From Paraglomus occultum (taxonomy: Eukaryota; Glomeromycota; Glomeromycetes; Paraglomerales; Paraglomeraceae): DNA of 56,750 bases. Below the pieces are notes generated by a model, which worked only from the letters and a program-made list of their open reading frames with translations, had not been told where the DNA came from and searched no databases. Below are positions 11,427 to 27,160 of this stretch, one piece after another. The stretch spans positions 1-56,750 of the forward strand of contig CAJVPJ010000048.1 in NCBI GenBank assembly GCA_910592205.1, written 5' to 3'. The translations under genes and the position numbers were made by a program. Every line of letters begins with the position of its first letter. The first letter of the stretch is position 1.

Positions 11427-12608
11427 ATGCTGCCTATGGTTTATCTTGTTCGACATGGTAACATAGCCGAGATGAGGAACAGCGTCAGTAATATTATGAA
11501 TCTTAATTATAATGATTTTTTTTTTCAGGCGAGACCGACTGGACAAAATCGGGCAGGTATACATCGATGATGGAAATCGGATTAAATTCTAAGGGTAAAG
11601 AACAAGTGGCACAGTTATCGCGCTTCACATTTGAGAATCCGCGCCAAGGTAATAACAATCGCTTTTTTAAAGGATTCACTAAAGACGTGTGATAACCGAT
11701 CACTCTTTGTGCTCATTACTCATTGTTCTTCCATTATCTTGCCAGACTGTATTAAAACAAGGAACATTTCAATGATCCTCTTGTCCGAGAGACACTGTGT
11801 TCAAGAGACTTACGATATCTTCAAAATTCCTAACAAAGATACAATTCTTACTTATATTGACCCATATATATCGGAATGGAATTTCGGTGATTTCGAGTGT
11901 ATGACTAGAGATGAGATTCATAACACAACAGCATTCTGGGATATATGGTATATTTTTGTGGAAAACTATGCAAAGATGGGGAGGCCAGGTTGAGTTAAAT
12001 ATGAGTAAACGAAAGATGAGCTGTTGATATATTGAGATGTTTGCGTTATCTCTTGTCGTAGGAAGGAAGGATGTCCCAATGGTGAAACAGTCGAACAAGT
12101 AGCTGCACGTTGTGATCATGTCATTGAAAAAATCGTGGCACACCATACAGAGGTTATCAGACAACTTTGCGCAATATAAACCACACAGCTGATCAAGCAA
12201 TATTTTGTTTCGCTTTATATCAATCATCCCTCCTTACTCTTTTCATCCCATCTTTTCTTCAGCATGTGGATCACAACCCAGCTGTTCCGGGAGGCGATGT
12301 TCTACTAATAGCTCACGAGCATTCACTTCGTGTATTAGCTGCCAGGTGGGTGGGTCTACCACCCGAACACGCAAAGAGTTTCGAACTTGATACTTCGGTG
12401 AGTGTTATTTTAAGTCTTTTTGTTTTCACGTTCAACATATGGGGTTGTAGGCTTGACATGGTAAGACTTACGATTATGTGCTCCATTACCCCTTGCCTCA
12501 TGAATAAAGAGCATAAGCGTTCTAGGTTACAATCGATCAATGCGAGTGCCAGTAATTAAAGCTTGGAATGTCAGAAGTCAATTCTTTAATAGAGACCCCA
12601 TAATGTAA
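11427..12608 (+). CDS. Histidine phosphatase, SHB17 / phosphoglycerate-mutase-like
   Basis: Six exons (11427-11457, 11529-11648, 11746-11947, 12062-12152, 12263-12397, 12510-12608) give 225 residues. The order of motifs follows yeast Shb17, sedoheptulose-1,7-bisphosphatase of riboneogenesis: RHGETDWTKSGRY with the phospho-acceptor His, ISEWNFGDFE with the acid Glu, GCPNGETVEQV, LLIAHEHSLRVLAARW with the second catalytic His, and SISVLGYNRS near the end. Two signatures are altered. The usual SPRxRAxQT is SERHCVQET, losing one phosphate-pocket Arg, and AHGH is AHEH. The reading frame is intact and splice phases agree, so the protein is probably made. Whether it acts on sedoheptulose bisphosphate, on another sugar phosphate, or is impaired cannot be told from the sequence. 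Confidence 0.8.
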
Positions 12609-13099
12609 TTGGATTGACCCTAGTCGACACAAAATAAAACTTCTAGACGTGATCGCTTATACCCGGTGCTGTATGTACTTAATATTAGCCTCTCTACAGT
12701 AATTAAGAAAGAGCTTGGATTGGACTTGCAAAGAATGGTATCTCTGTTTGAGTTGCAGAAGAATCTTGACTTTTTCTTTTGTAAATACAGAGCACTGTCG
12801 CGATGAGAATATCAACATGACACTCGATTGATAAATTGGTCAATCAACTGTAGAACCCACCAGGTGAAAACACCAAGACATCAATTATCACAACAGAATT
12901 CTCGCTCCTCTTCAAACATCATTGGTATAACATAATTTACTTAAAATTCTTCGGACCCTAATTACGTAGCAAGTTTGCAAAATCTATGCCTCAGAACCTC
13001 TTCAATTGTGAAATACGTTCTTTTTGTTCGTAATGTCTTGCTATAATAGTTTACACGAAGCAGGATTAAAAGTTATCTATGTCCATAAACACATATCTT
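12609..13099. other. Intergenic between convergent genes
   Basis: About 0.5 kb between the phosphatase and DNAJC9 ends. No gene or repeat seen. Confidence 0.6.
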
Positions 13100-14036
13100 C
13101 TATGTCTTTTTGCCTTTTCCTTTCTTTCTCTTCACATCATACTTTTTCTCCAGGCTTTCAATTAAATCGTTCATCCTCTTTTTTCCTCTCATCATCATAA
13201 TCTCTTTTAACTTCTCCTCGCCGTCATCATTTCCCAACAATTTCCGATCCAAACCCAGCTCCTCTGCCATCTTCTCTGCCTCTTTAGCTTCTTTCTCTGC
13301 AGCCTTTTTTCTCCGTTTGCTCGCAGCGGCAGTAGTGGTGGTAGTAAATTTCTTATGAAGAGGGATCGTTTTGGATGAGATTTCTGATTGGAGAATAGAA
13401 ATAAAGCGTGGCTCGTCAGATGTGGATGAGCAAGGAATGTCGGAAAGAATAAGGTTCATGTCGCCCTTGTGTTTTGTATAAGATTCTACGAGGTCTTTGC
13501 GTTCTTCTTCGGAGCCTATGAGAACAAAGACGCGAAACAGGATGGAAGATAGTGAATTAGGTAACTTGGACTCATAGCCAAACAGGACACTTGCATTTTA
13601 ACTTTCAGACACTTTTATTTCTTATTCAAGTTCTTGCCCAATATCCATCTCACTTACCTTGATATGTATTCTTAAATTCTTCAATGGTCTTGGCATTGAC
13701 AGTGCCTGACCATAATTCCTTAAAATATGCTGTCCAACCTTCTTCATCTAATCCATCAAGCGAATCTAACCCATCGGTTTCTCCTGTCTTATCGTATCTA
13801 TCTCGTTTCTTCTCGTCACTCAATATCGAATACGCGAACACAATGGACTGAAATTTCTTCGTCGCATCGGCACGAACGTCGGGTGACGAGTTGACGTGTT
13901 TGTCGGGATGGTGTTCTAAAGCAAGTTTACGATAGGACTTCTTTATTTCCTCGGAAGAGGCCGTGCGCGATAGATTCAGAACACAGTAGAGGTCGTCATA
14001 TGAAGAAAGAACGTCTTCCAAGTTTGTGTTTGACAT
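13100..14036 (-). CDS. DNAJC9: DnaJ homologue, DNAJC9 type
   Basis: Two exons (14036-13658 and 13515-13100) encode 264 residues. The J domain occupies about residues 14-80, with HPD at 43-45 and a QSIVFAYSILSDEKKRDRYD helix. It is followed by the DNAJC9-specific EEGWTAYFKELW and IEEFKNTYQGSEEERKDLVE segments, and a Lys/Glu-rich helical tail (KEAKEAEKMAEELGLDRK). Animal DNAJC9 recruits HSP70 and also chaperones histones H3-H4; the same role is inferred here. The start MSNTNLED was chosen because it places the J domain where the family has it; an in-frame Met 14 codons upstream (14078) is possible. The 3' exon is rich in basic and acidic runs, as in relatives. Confidence 0.9.
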
Positions 14037-15303
14037 TTGAAGGAGGGCTAGTAAAGGAAAACGCTGCTTGCAATACAAATAAGTTGCACTAGATCAACTG
14101 TGGCCGATTATAAGATAGTATACTGTACATACGACGCTAAATTTTCTCTAAAATATACAAGGCACGCGGTAATACCGTACGTGTTTGTATTTTTCAAGTC
14201 ACCTGCAAGATTACAAAAAAAGTAAGTTCACTCGCACAGAATTGAGTATATCTCAGAGTATGCAACTGATTGTCACTGTATTATAATTTTAGTCCACATA
14301 CACGATAATGTTAGAATATGTTATGAAAGACTGAATTGCAATATATTAATGCGTAATAGTAACGAATTTAGGCATCAATGCTAGTACTGTATGTTTGGTG
14401 TCAACGTATATTAGATTTAGGACGAATTTGGTAGAAGAATACATATTTCTTCCTGAGTGAGGTATTCGATACAGTCGATTCTCGAGTGGTGAACAAATAA
14501 ATTTTGTTTACTGACAAGACTCTATTCTAATATGACAATCCCCTAATACTAACACATTACTACTAACTTTTAAAACATTAATTATTAAATCCTAAATTTA
14601 CTAGTTTAAACTTGCGTGTGCCTAATAAAGAACACGAATGCAAATTACAATTAAACAAATTCAAATATTCACTGTCCATCTTTAACCTATAATTATTTGT
14701 GCCGACGCCGAAAAGCAGAAACCCCCATTCGTAATAGAGTTACTGTAGTGTATACTGTATACTATTAATCCTGAAACAATAATTAGAAAGTACCTTCTCC
14801 ATATCTCTTAGCGTAAGCTACTACCTATACGCGCTGACGGCAGCCTATTGTAGTGATGCGGACTTAATTCTGGTGCGTGGGCCAGTGGTTCGCTATGTTG
14901 TATGTTGCTTGTTTGGTGGAAATGGTGTTTCTAATCGTTAGTACGAAATCTTGCATTGTTGTGTTGAGACTGTCTATATTTGTGTTGAGGAGGGGGACGA
15001 CATGGAAGAAGGGGTGGACGAGAAGGAGACGACTCAGTCGTATCTTGATAAAGTGATAATATCGTCGTCGTCGTCACTTTTTTTCTTGTACATAAAGAAA
15101 ATGGCTGCAATTCTTCAAACCTTCCCATTAAAACCATTGATGTTCTTGCCCTCTGACCAAACTCCTTATACGCATTCCGACTCAATTCCCAATATTGACT
15201 TCCTACTTTGCCTTCAATAATATCGAGCAGTTTGGGCTCGGCACAATAATAGTGTCCACAGGATAACACGTCGGTCACATAACAGGAGCGGTGGGTTTTC
15301 GAG
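14037..15303. other. Intergenic with an unexplained open frame
   Basis: Mostly AT-rich, with no recognised gene. On the minus strand at 14931-15278 a 115-codon frame starts from a non-ATG codon and reads DVLSCGHYYCAEPKLLDI and further plausible peptide. I could not connect it to exons or to a family. It may be a gene fragment. Confidence 0.35.
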
Positions 15304-15655
15304 GTGTCGGCGTTCAGCCTCGCTACGGATTGTTATGGTGCCAGCCATTACGACGAATTCGACAGATTGTGTGATCGACTTAAAATGTATTTATATATTA
15401 TAGAGGAAGGCACCGACGTTTTCTTGGTTAACCAACACCAAATCAGTTTTGCCAATATCAAAGATATTACTGAGGAGTTTCTTTCCCCTGTGGCGACCTG
15501 GCGATGCGCTTATGTTTGTTCACGTCCATTCATTGTTGAGAGAGGTATGGTATATCTTCTTGACCATCCCGCTAAGATAATGACCCAAAGCATACTAGTC
15601 AGGTTGCTCGGAACTGGCCTTCCAATAGTCCAGACTTGAACCCAATCGACTAACT
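15304..15655 (+). pseudogene. Decayed mariner/Tc1 transposase (DDE core)
   Basis: One frame from 15576 reads DNDPKHTSQVARNWPSNSPD and continues LNPID before a stop. These are the second catalytic Asp context (DNDPKHTS) and the SPDLNPI block of Tc1/mariner transposases. Upstream, near 15325-15360, RIVMVPAITTN resembles the SVMVWGAIT motif. Frames are broken by several stops and shifts, and neither end nor TIR is visible. It is distinct from the remnant at 8756-8937, which preserves the C-terminal block instead. Confidence 0.75.
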
Positions 15656-16130
15656 GAACGGACAAACTTTCGCTAGTTTTGAACCGTGATTTGCGTATAG
15701 CCATCGTTATAAAGATGTTGAAAAGTTCTTTCTTCATGAGACTATTTTTCAAACTGAAATATCGTCGCTGGTGGTTTATCCTCGACAGCAAAAGCGCGCG
15801 CTATTTCACTCGTGGTTCTGTCTGTTTATTACAAGTTTGGTGCATCAAAACAAATGTGATAACAGAAGGAATAGATAATCTCGCTTCAGCAGTAATCAAA
15901 AAAGGTGTTACGACAATGAATTTATTTCTTGGGTTTGTACTACGTTGGATTTTTCCATTTTCTGAGGCTTTAATTAAATAATTAATCATCTCTCATTCCC
16001 TCGAGCGAACGAACTGAAACAGATTATGTGCAAAAGACCCTTAACGTTCGTCTTAGGTCCGCAGCCAATAAGGAACATACTATCCTAATACAAAACGAGG
16101 GGGACCTGGGAGGGTTAATACTAGTTTACA
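15656..16130. other. Intergenic, 5' flank of the HAD phosphatase
   Basis: About 0.5 kb containing short open frames without motifs, possibly including further transposase decay. Confidence 0.5.
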
Positions 16131-17216
16131 ATGAACACGCAACTTGCTCGAGTCGGAATGCTGGTTACCGACTTTGATGAAACAGTCACACTCGAAGACA
16201 CAACTTGTGAAATAGCTAAACTCGCTTATAATAAAAGAGCCCGAAAAAACATTTGTCCCATGACCATAGTAGAGAAGGTAAAACGATAATAAATAGAGCA
16301 AGAGAGCTGTTGAAAGTAGGATAAGTAAAGTTCAACGGTTTGCCCTCACACACTCTAGTCCCTATTAACTCACAGCAACTCCAACAAATTCAAACCTCAA
16401 ACGACTACCCATATCCTTGTCCGCCACTTTGGTCTTATTTTGTAAATCTTTATCTTAAAGAACGCGCTGATTTCATATTCAAATGGCGTCAAAATAATCC
16501 TCACTACACGCTGAGTGATTTCTACTCGCTTCTTTCGTCTCTCTCCCTTGTCGAAAACAATTCTCTTGACCGCGTCGAATCCTACCATTGCCTTACTGGC
16601 ATTTGTGCATCTGAGCTTTATTCATGTGGGAAATGTATTCCCAAACGTCCAGGCGTGGTCGAATGCATACGTTCTTTTGTTCAAAAGGATAATCGAAGCG
16701 TATATGTATTGAGTACTAACTGGTCGACCGACCTGATACTGGGCGCGTTGAGTGATGTAGGTGTGGAAAAGGGTATAATCATGTCTAATGATTTGGACTT
16801 TGATTTGGAGGGTGAATACGCGACTGGGAAGATTACGAGAAAAGTGGTGACGGGTACGGACAAGCTGAAATTGTTTAAAAAATTGGATATATCCAAAGGA
16901 ATGTTGACTGTCTACGTTGGCGATTCTGATACTGATCTTCCATGTCTATGTGAGTATGAGGTGTAAAAAAGCATAACTAGTGATTGTGAAGCAGTACATG
17001 TTGCACATTTAATCATTCCCAATCTAACTCACCACAGTGGCAGCTGATGTGGGTATCGTGATGGGAAACAACTACTCTCTAAAGAAGAATTGTGAAAGGC
17101 TTGGAATTGAGCTTGTCAATGGTTTGAGCCGTGTGACTGCAGCTACGAACGATAAAAGAGAACTATATAGAGTGAAAGATTGGTTCGAAATAAAGGAGAG
17201 CGGATTATTGAGATAG
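16131..17216 (+). CDS. HAD-superfamily phosphatase, CTO1-like
   Basis: Three exons (16131-16277, 16331-16949, 17038-17216) encode 314 residues. Motif I is DFDET at 14-18 (Asp nucleophile and second Asp), motif II is the Ser in VLSTNWS, and motif IV is GDSDTD at 246-251, followed by the AADVGIVMG loop. Between motifs I and II lies a helical cap of about 100 residues with the YLKERADFIF segment. The arrangement matches fungal cytosolic HAD proteins related to yeast Cto1 and to phosphoserine-phosphatase-like enzymes; the substrate is not known. Splice phases agree through the whole frame. The gene lies convergent to the YTH gene. Confidence 0.8.
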
Positions 17217-17837
17217 AAATCTGCGTGCCCAGCAAACTATACATTGCCAATCATATATCTTCTCTTGCTTTCCATTTTCTGTGTGCCATATGATAATAAG
17301 TGTTTATATACTGCGGATAAAATTCATAATACAGATTCTACGTCATACATACAAATAATGCAAACTCGAGACAAGTTAACACTTCGATCACGGAAGAAAA
17401 AACTTATTCTCTAACTCATTATCCTTACTATCAATTAAAAGTTGATACATTCTCCCTTTGCTAAATTGTAAAGTCTTTTTGAATAGAATGTAACGAATAC
17501 TAGAATAAAGGAGAATAAACATCATGCGAGGTAGAAGATAAAAAAAAAAAGAAGCGGAATCCATCGTCCAATTTAATAGACAATTTCCCAATGTCTTACG
17601 TATATATAAAAACAAGAAGTTAATAGTTCGCGGAAGAAAAGAAAGGAAAAAAAAAAGAAAAGAAAAAGTCCATTCACATAAAAGATTTACTCAGCCATCT
17701 ATGCTGAAATATATCATCAATAAGCTATAGAAACGTTCAATCAAAAGACCGAACAAGTCATCAAGACAGCTCTTCTCTAAGCAATATCACCACAGTCACA
17801 GTTTTTGAACGTCCTTGCTGTACCAACAATCTCAATC
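17217..17837. other. Intergenic between convergent genes
   Basis: About 0.6 kb, AT-rich, with an A/G-rich purine run at 17635-17670. It presumably holds the 3' ends of the HAD and YTH transcripts. No gene seen. Confidence 0.55.
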
Positions 17838-22022
<4,185 letters not shown>

Positions 22023-25000
22023 TTGTTTAAGAACTAACCCAAAGTCGGATGGGGCAAAAGTAATAGTTTAGGAAAAGAGATAGTGTCGTCGTTCGTCAGC
22101 ACTCGTTATTTAGAATTAATGAACGGTAAACTGCGAGTTTCTATATCAAGAGGGGAGAAAAGGTTGAACAGAGAGTGAGTAAAGTTGCCGATTTAGTACT
22201 GTTAATTAAAAACCGAGATTAGAAAGTGTTTGTAATGAAAACGTAATACTAATTGAAATAGTTATGGTAATTAAAAATTAACGTTATTGTGATACTGGCG
22301 ATAAAAGCAAAAAAAAACAACAACAAACGGCTGTCATTACGATAGCTTATAATGCTCTGCAGTGCGTTCTGTATGTTGCCTTTTGTAAACAAAAATCTTG
22401 TGGCCAACTGTTTTCCCACCCGGATAACGAAGTAACAGCCTAATTTATTTACTGGAATAGTGGCCGAGTAGGGTCGCAATCGCTTTAAGGCGCTGTTATC
22501 AACAGGTAATGTGTGTAACGGATCTAATGAATTTCGGGTTGACTCTGGTTGCTTGTTGCCAACTGCGTATACGATTTGGATCTATATTCTACGTTGAGAA
22601 AGATGATGACGAGTCCATTTGTAGCTTTGTATCGTAACCCAGGTGAACACCCCAGCGATAATAATTAGCTGCCGGGTAGTATCAAGTCTTGTTGGTTTTG
22701 CTCAGACGGGGCTACGTTCAAGAATGCTGTTTGTCGCCTCTACTCAGGATGTTACTTTGTTATTGGGTGTGAATTCCTATTGAGCCCACGGCAGAGCACT
22801 GCTATATTTTCCGATAGCACATGTTTTGATATAGAACTGAGGGAACACTTACGTTCTCTCTGCGCCAAAGGGCGAAGAAACGACGAGAGAAATCAGGATG
22901 TGAATTGGTTAAAGATCAGACTGGGTTTTTTTAGTTATCTGTTATGACAGGGATGTGTACAACAAAGCAAGCACTTTGGGGGGGTGTGGATGATGAATCA
23001 GTCGGGCAAGTGGATATCGATATGCCATTTAGAGTAATTTATTTTTACAAATTAATAGCGAATTTATTAAATACACTATACTGTTAATAATATTTACCTA
23101 GCAAAAATATCCTAATACTGATTGCCTTAGTTTTGTAACGGTTGCAAAAAACGTTGCCACGGTTTGATTTTCTAATTATCCACGTGATGCATTCAAATGC
23201 GTTAACATGTGTTTGAAAAAGGCCCTGAATTTCCCGTTTTGTTTAAAGATTTGAACCCTGGATCATTAAGGACAAAAAACACGCCCTCGGCAGTATTTTA
23301 CCCATGTTACGTATCTATTAACAACTACTTCAATGCTATACCCAAATAGTTAATCTACAAGCTGATTACAGTGTTGACTTGTAGACTTTGGACATTCGCC
23401 TTGTCCATTCCATTGCATCGTCTTTTGCGTCCCACAATTCGTACAAATCATGGAATAAACTACTGGTTCGAAATCATAACGTCCAGATAAGAATATTCTT
23501 TAACTATTGAAAAAAGCGGTTTCAAACAGTTGCTTGCTATTGCTGATTTTTTAATAATCAATACAAGAGGTAAATGCACACTTGACAACCAGTCTATTTT
23601 CAGAATTTAATAATTTTAACCATCACAGTGGTGTACTGTACTTTGATAAATATTGTCAAACTAATATTTTAAACTATGATTCAAAAGTTCAAAACAACAA
23701 AGCATGATTAATATATACACGTCTCTCTTTTTGCCATCAGGAAAATTAAGCATGTTTACATAAATTTATTATTTTAGCCAAGATAAAGCTTTAATATTAT
23801 AAAAATAATATGCACAAGTGTAGATTGTTACAGTATATTAATATATTGACACCATAAATTGTCTACTCAAGATAGGCGGAAGTAGGGTCTGTCGTTATAT
23901 ATATATGTATAGTTTGACCGCAAGTTTTTTGTCGCCACAAAGCATTTTGTAGCATTGCTCTTTGTCTGGCAAATTTCAAATTGCTCTCATTCATGTCATT
24001 GGCTAACAACATGAGCTGGCTGATCATTTAATGCTCGCATGTTTAGGAGGAGTCATTAGACAATTTATCAATTATTTGCAACTAGGTTTTGACGGCACCA
24101 AGGCATTGTGTTGAGCCTAATTCAAGTCACACTTTTTCTATGTACGATGTTATATCACAATCACTGTATTGTTCCAAACCTCCCACCAAAGCAACATTTC
24201 ATGACGAACAACGTAATCTGTTATATAATCTGTATATCAAAATCCGCATAAAGTTAGAGACGTTTTAAATTAAACAAGTCTTGCAACAGAGCCTAGCAGT
24301 TCTTTTTGCGACAACCCAACACATGCGTTCAAAGTTTGCATTTTCGATAACTTTGCTTCTGTCAATCCAAACCGTATTCCATGGTTAAAGAAGTTTCTTA
24401 CTCGCTTCTGTTTTTACATTTTGAGCGATAAATTACTCCACGGCAGACAGATACTTGTAAAATCCATAAATAACGGGTTTTGCTCAAAGTAGAGTATGAC
24501 ACATGCAATGATACCAAAATAGTAGCCATTCAAAATAAGGTTATAATTGTGAGTAGAAATGAATACAGTATCATTTACTTGACTCTAATGAAAAAGCCAA
24601 CTGACTACGTGAGTTGCACCCTCCTTGGTTTCAAACTATTCAAATTGAAAAAGGCAGAAGCGAGATTAGTATTGCTTACTTCTATTCCCTTTTGGCAATG
24701 GAAGCGCTGAAATTCTATTTTTGTATCGAAAAAAAAAATCAAATTTATCAAGCCTAGTATTATAATGCAACGTGTTAATATTAAAAACTTGTGTGCAAAA
24801 CTAGTGGTAGCCTGAGAGAATTTCCCGATAACGCAAAACATTAAAGTTTCGTTTTTATTGTTTGAACATTCAAAATATGTGTTATTTTAATTTGATGTTC
24901 TCCGTCATTGTTATAATTGATAAGATTCTCAAACAATAAGAAACGCACGCTAAGTGTTTTTTTGGTTTCTTATATTGGGGCGTGCAAATAAGCCGAGTAA

Positions 25001-27160
25001 ACAGGTTAAATTGTGTCAGTATGTGCAATCGAACATTCCAAGTTGCCGAGTTCAGGTTATTGTGTCATTTTCTCTAACAATAACAATAACAAACTCTAGT
25101 CGCTAACAGTCGAACAGCATATGATATATTAATATCTTATACTTTTCATATTACCCTTGCGTATATGACGCATCAACATCGTAAATGCGTATACGCGCAC
25201 AATAACCCATATCGCATAGTACGTCTGATTGTCTTGCTGCTCTATCATTATATCTTGAATCTAATTAATAAATAAATAAAACATACGTTATTACTATTAT
25301 TAACATCATTATTACCCGTTTATTTATTTGTTTATACAATTATTATATGTCACATATTTATTATTATTCACATCTAGTATTTAATGACACCAAGAATGTT
25401 ATTTATTATTATGTACTCAAATTGGGGGACGGAGAGTGTGTAACTGTATCAAATTTCGAGGAAACAAAAAGACTTTGGATATTATCAGTGGTTCAAAGTC
25501 ACATGCTACCTTAATTTGTGGTGAATGTGTGTATAGTATATTTAGTTATTAGATTATTTACCTCACCCTTACCTCAATACACTTTAGTAATTCCTAGTCA
25601 AAGTCATGTGTTGATTGAAATGTTCCATTTGAATTACGTGTATTTTAATTGAGAATTGAGAATAAAGCTTAAGGCAACACGTCTTTCTCGTCATACAGAA
25701 CGAGTTGCTGCTTTGTCCTTTCACTCTCTTCCATTATCGTTATCCCGACTTGTTTTTGTTAGGTACCCACGCAACAGTTTTCATGGTCAAGCGTTCGGGA
25801 GAGCTCGGGGCTACACATATTAGGCTTAACTAGCTCTATAGCAAGTCTGACTTTGCTACATTATTTCGCTTCAAAAAAAAACTGTTCTAGAGTATGAAGC
25901 GTGTACCCATATAACCAAGGATGTCGTTGTTAACTGGTTGTTCGAATGCAACAATTAACTTGTATTTATCCGAATTTGGCTCACCCATTATCATAGTCAA
26001 CATGTTCGAGGAGTGGAAAACGGGTAATTTATGATCTCTACAACCGCCACTAATTTGATATACAATGCGGGCGATAGAAATATTAACTGTTTAAGGTAAG
26101 CGTTAATTTATGCAAACGCCACACTATCTTCCTCGTTCGCGAAAACACGTCTTGCAATTTACGTGTAGCTCTAATATGACATTTTGGTCAGGTCATAATG
26201 GATGTGCATGCTGTATAGATGTTAATGATAGAGTGGGCATTATTATTATCCATTTTCCAATGAATTGGGAAGCATCTTTATTTGATTGATTATATAAAAC
26301 AAAACTCTAAAGAGCTGGATTATGACCTTTTATACAGCCTTTTCTTTTCTTCCTACTGCCAGAAGACATGATTTTAAAGTTGTTCTTTAATTATGTATGT
26401 GACCGCGCCCTAATCTACTAAAGAATGAAATTATCCAAGGTCAATACTCCATTTCATGTGTACATTTTATCCAAATTATGCTATAAAGTTGGATACATTT
26501 GACCAACTGAACATGCCTCGCTGCCTAATTTTCTCCCGTCCTTTTTGTAATCGTATTTTTCTGTTTAGAGCCTGTCATCCTAAAAACTTTGTCTTTTGAC
26601 TCGATCAAATTTTTGAACTTGAAGCACCGTTTGCAAACATGCATTCATTGTTGCAAACGACTTGTAAAGATGGACGCTTTTGCAAATCATCATAACACTC
26701 TATACACTTTGCAAAGCGTGAATATCAATTGAACAACATTTTCGATCGTATGTGGATTACGAAACCTTCTATCTCGAACACTGTCCGTATATTACAATTA
26801 AATATATCTATAAAGTTATGGTGAGCCTTTTTACTCCTGATTACCTTGAGACGAAATCAATACATGGAGTGACTGCTTGCAATGTCTAGGACAAAAATAA
26901 TAATACACGTAATGCTGCAGGATGAATGAAAAGAAAGAGTAACGAAACAGGCATTGAACTTTAAGAGATTGTAAGGTAAAGTCATTCAATCATGTATATT
27001 ACCTGTAAATGTAATTATATCATACAACACTATTACTACATATTCTATTATCAGCAATAAATTAAATTAACGGCAGAACACATCAATTCGCACACATATC
27101 GTCACATAACTCTTCGTCTTTCTCTTTCCCCCCCCCCTTTTTTTTTTTTTTTCAAAACAC
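22023..27160. other. 5.1-kb gene-free gap
   Basis: The left part (to about 22930) is probably the YTH 5' UTR, UTR intron and promoter. I found no open frame with recognisable motifs in the remainder on either strand, no tRNA with both A and B boxes, and no transposase remnant. The sequence is AT-rich with ATTA/TTAT clusters near 25260-25400 and a C-then-T homopolymer run at about 27128-27152, just past the TRAPPC13 stop. Confidence 0.5.

Noticed and set aside
23450-23490. GGTTCGAAATC, resembling a tRNA T-loop
   Set aside because: No matching A box or acceptor stem at the right distance upstream; no cloverleaf can be drawn.
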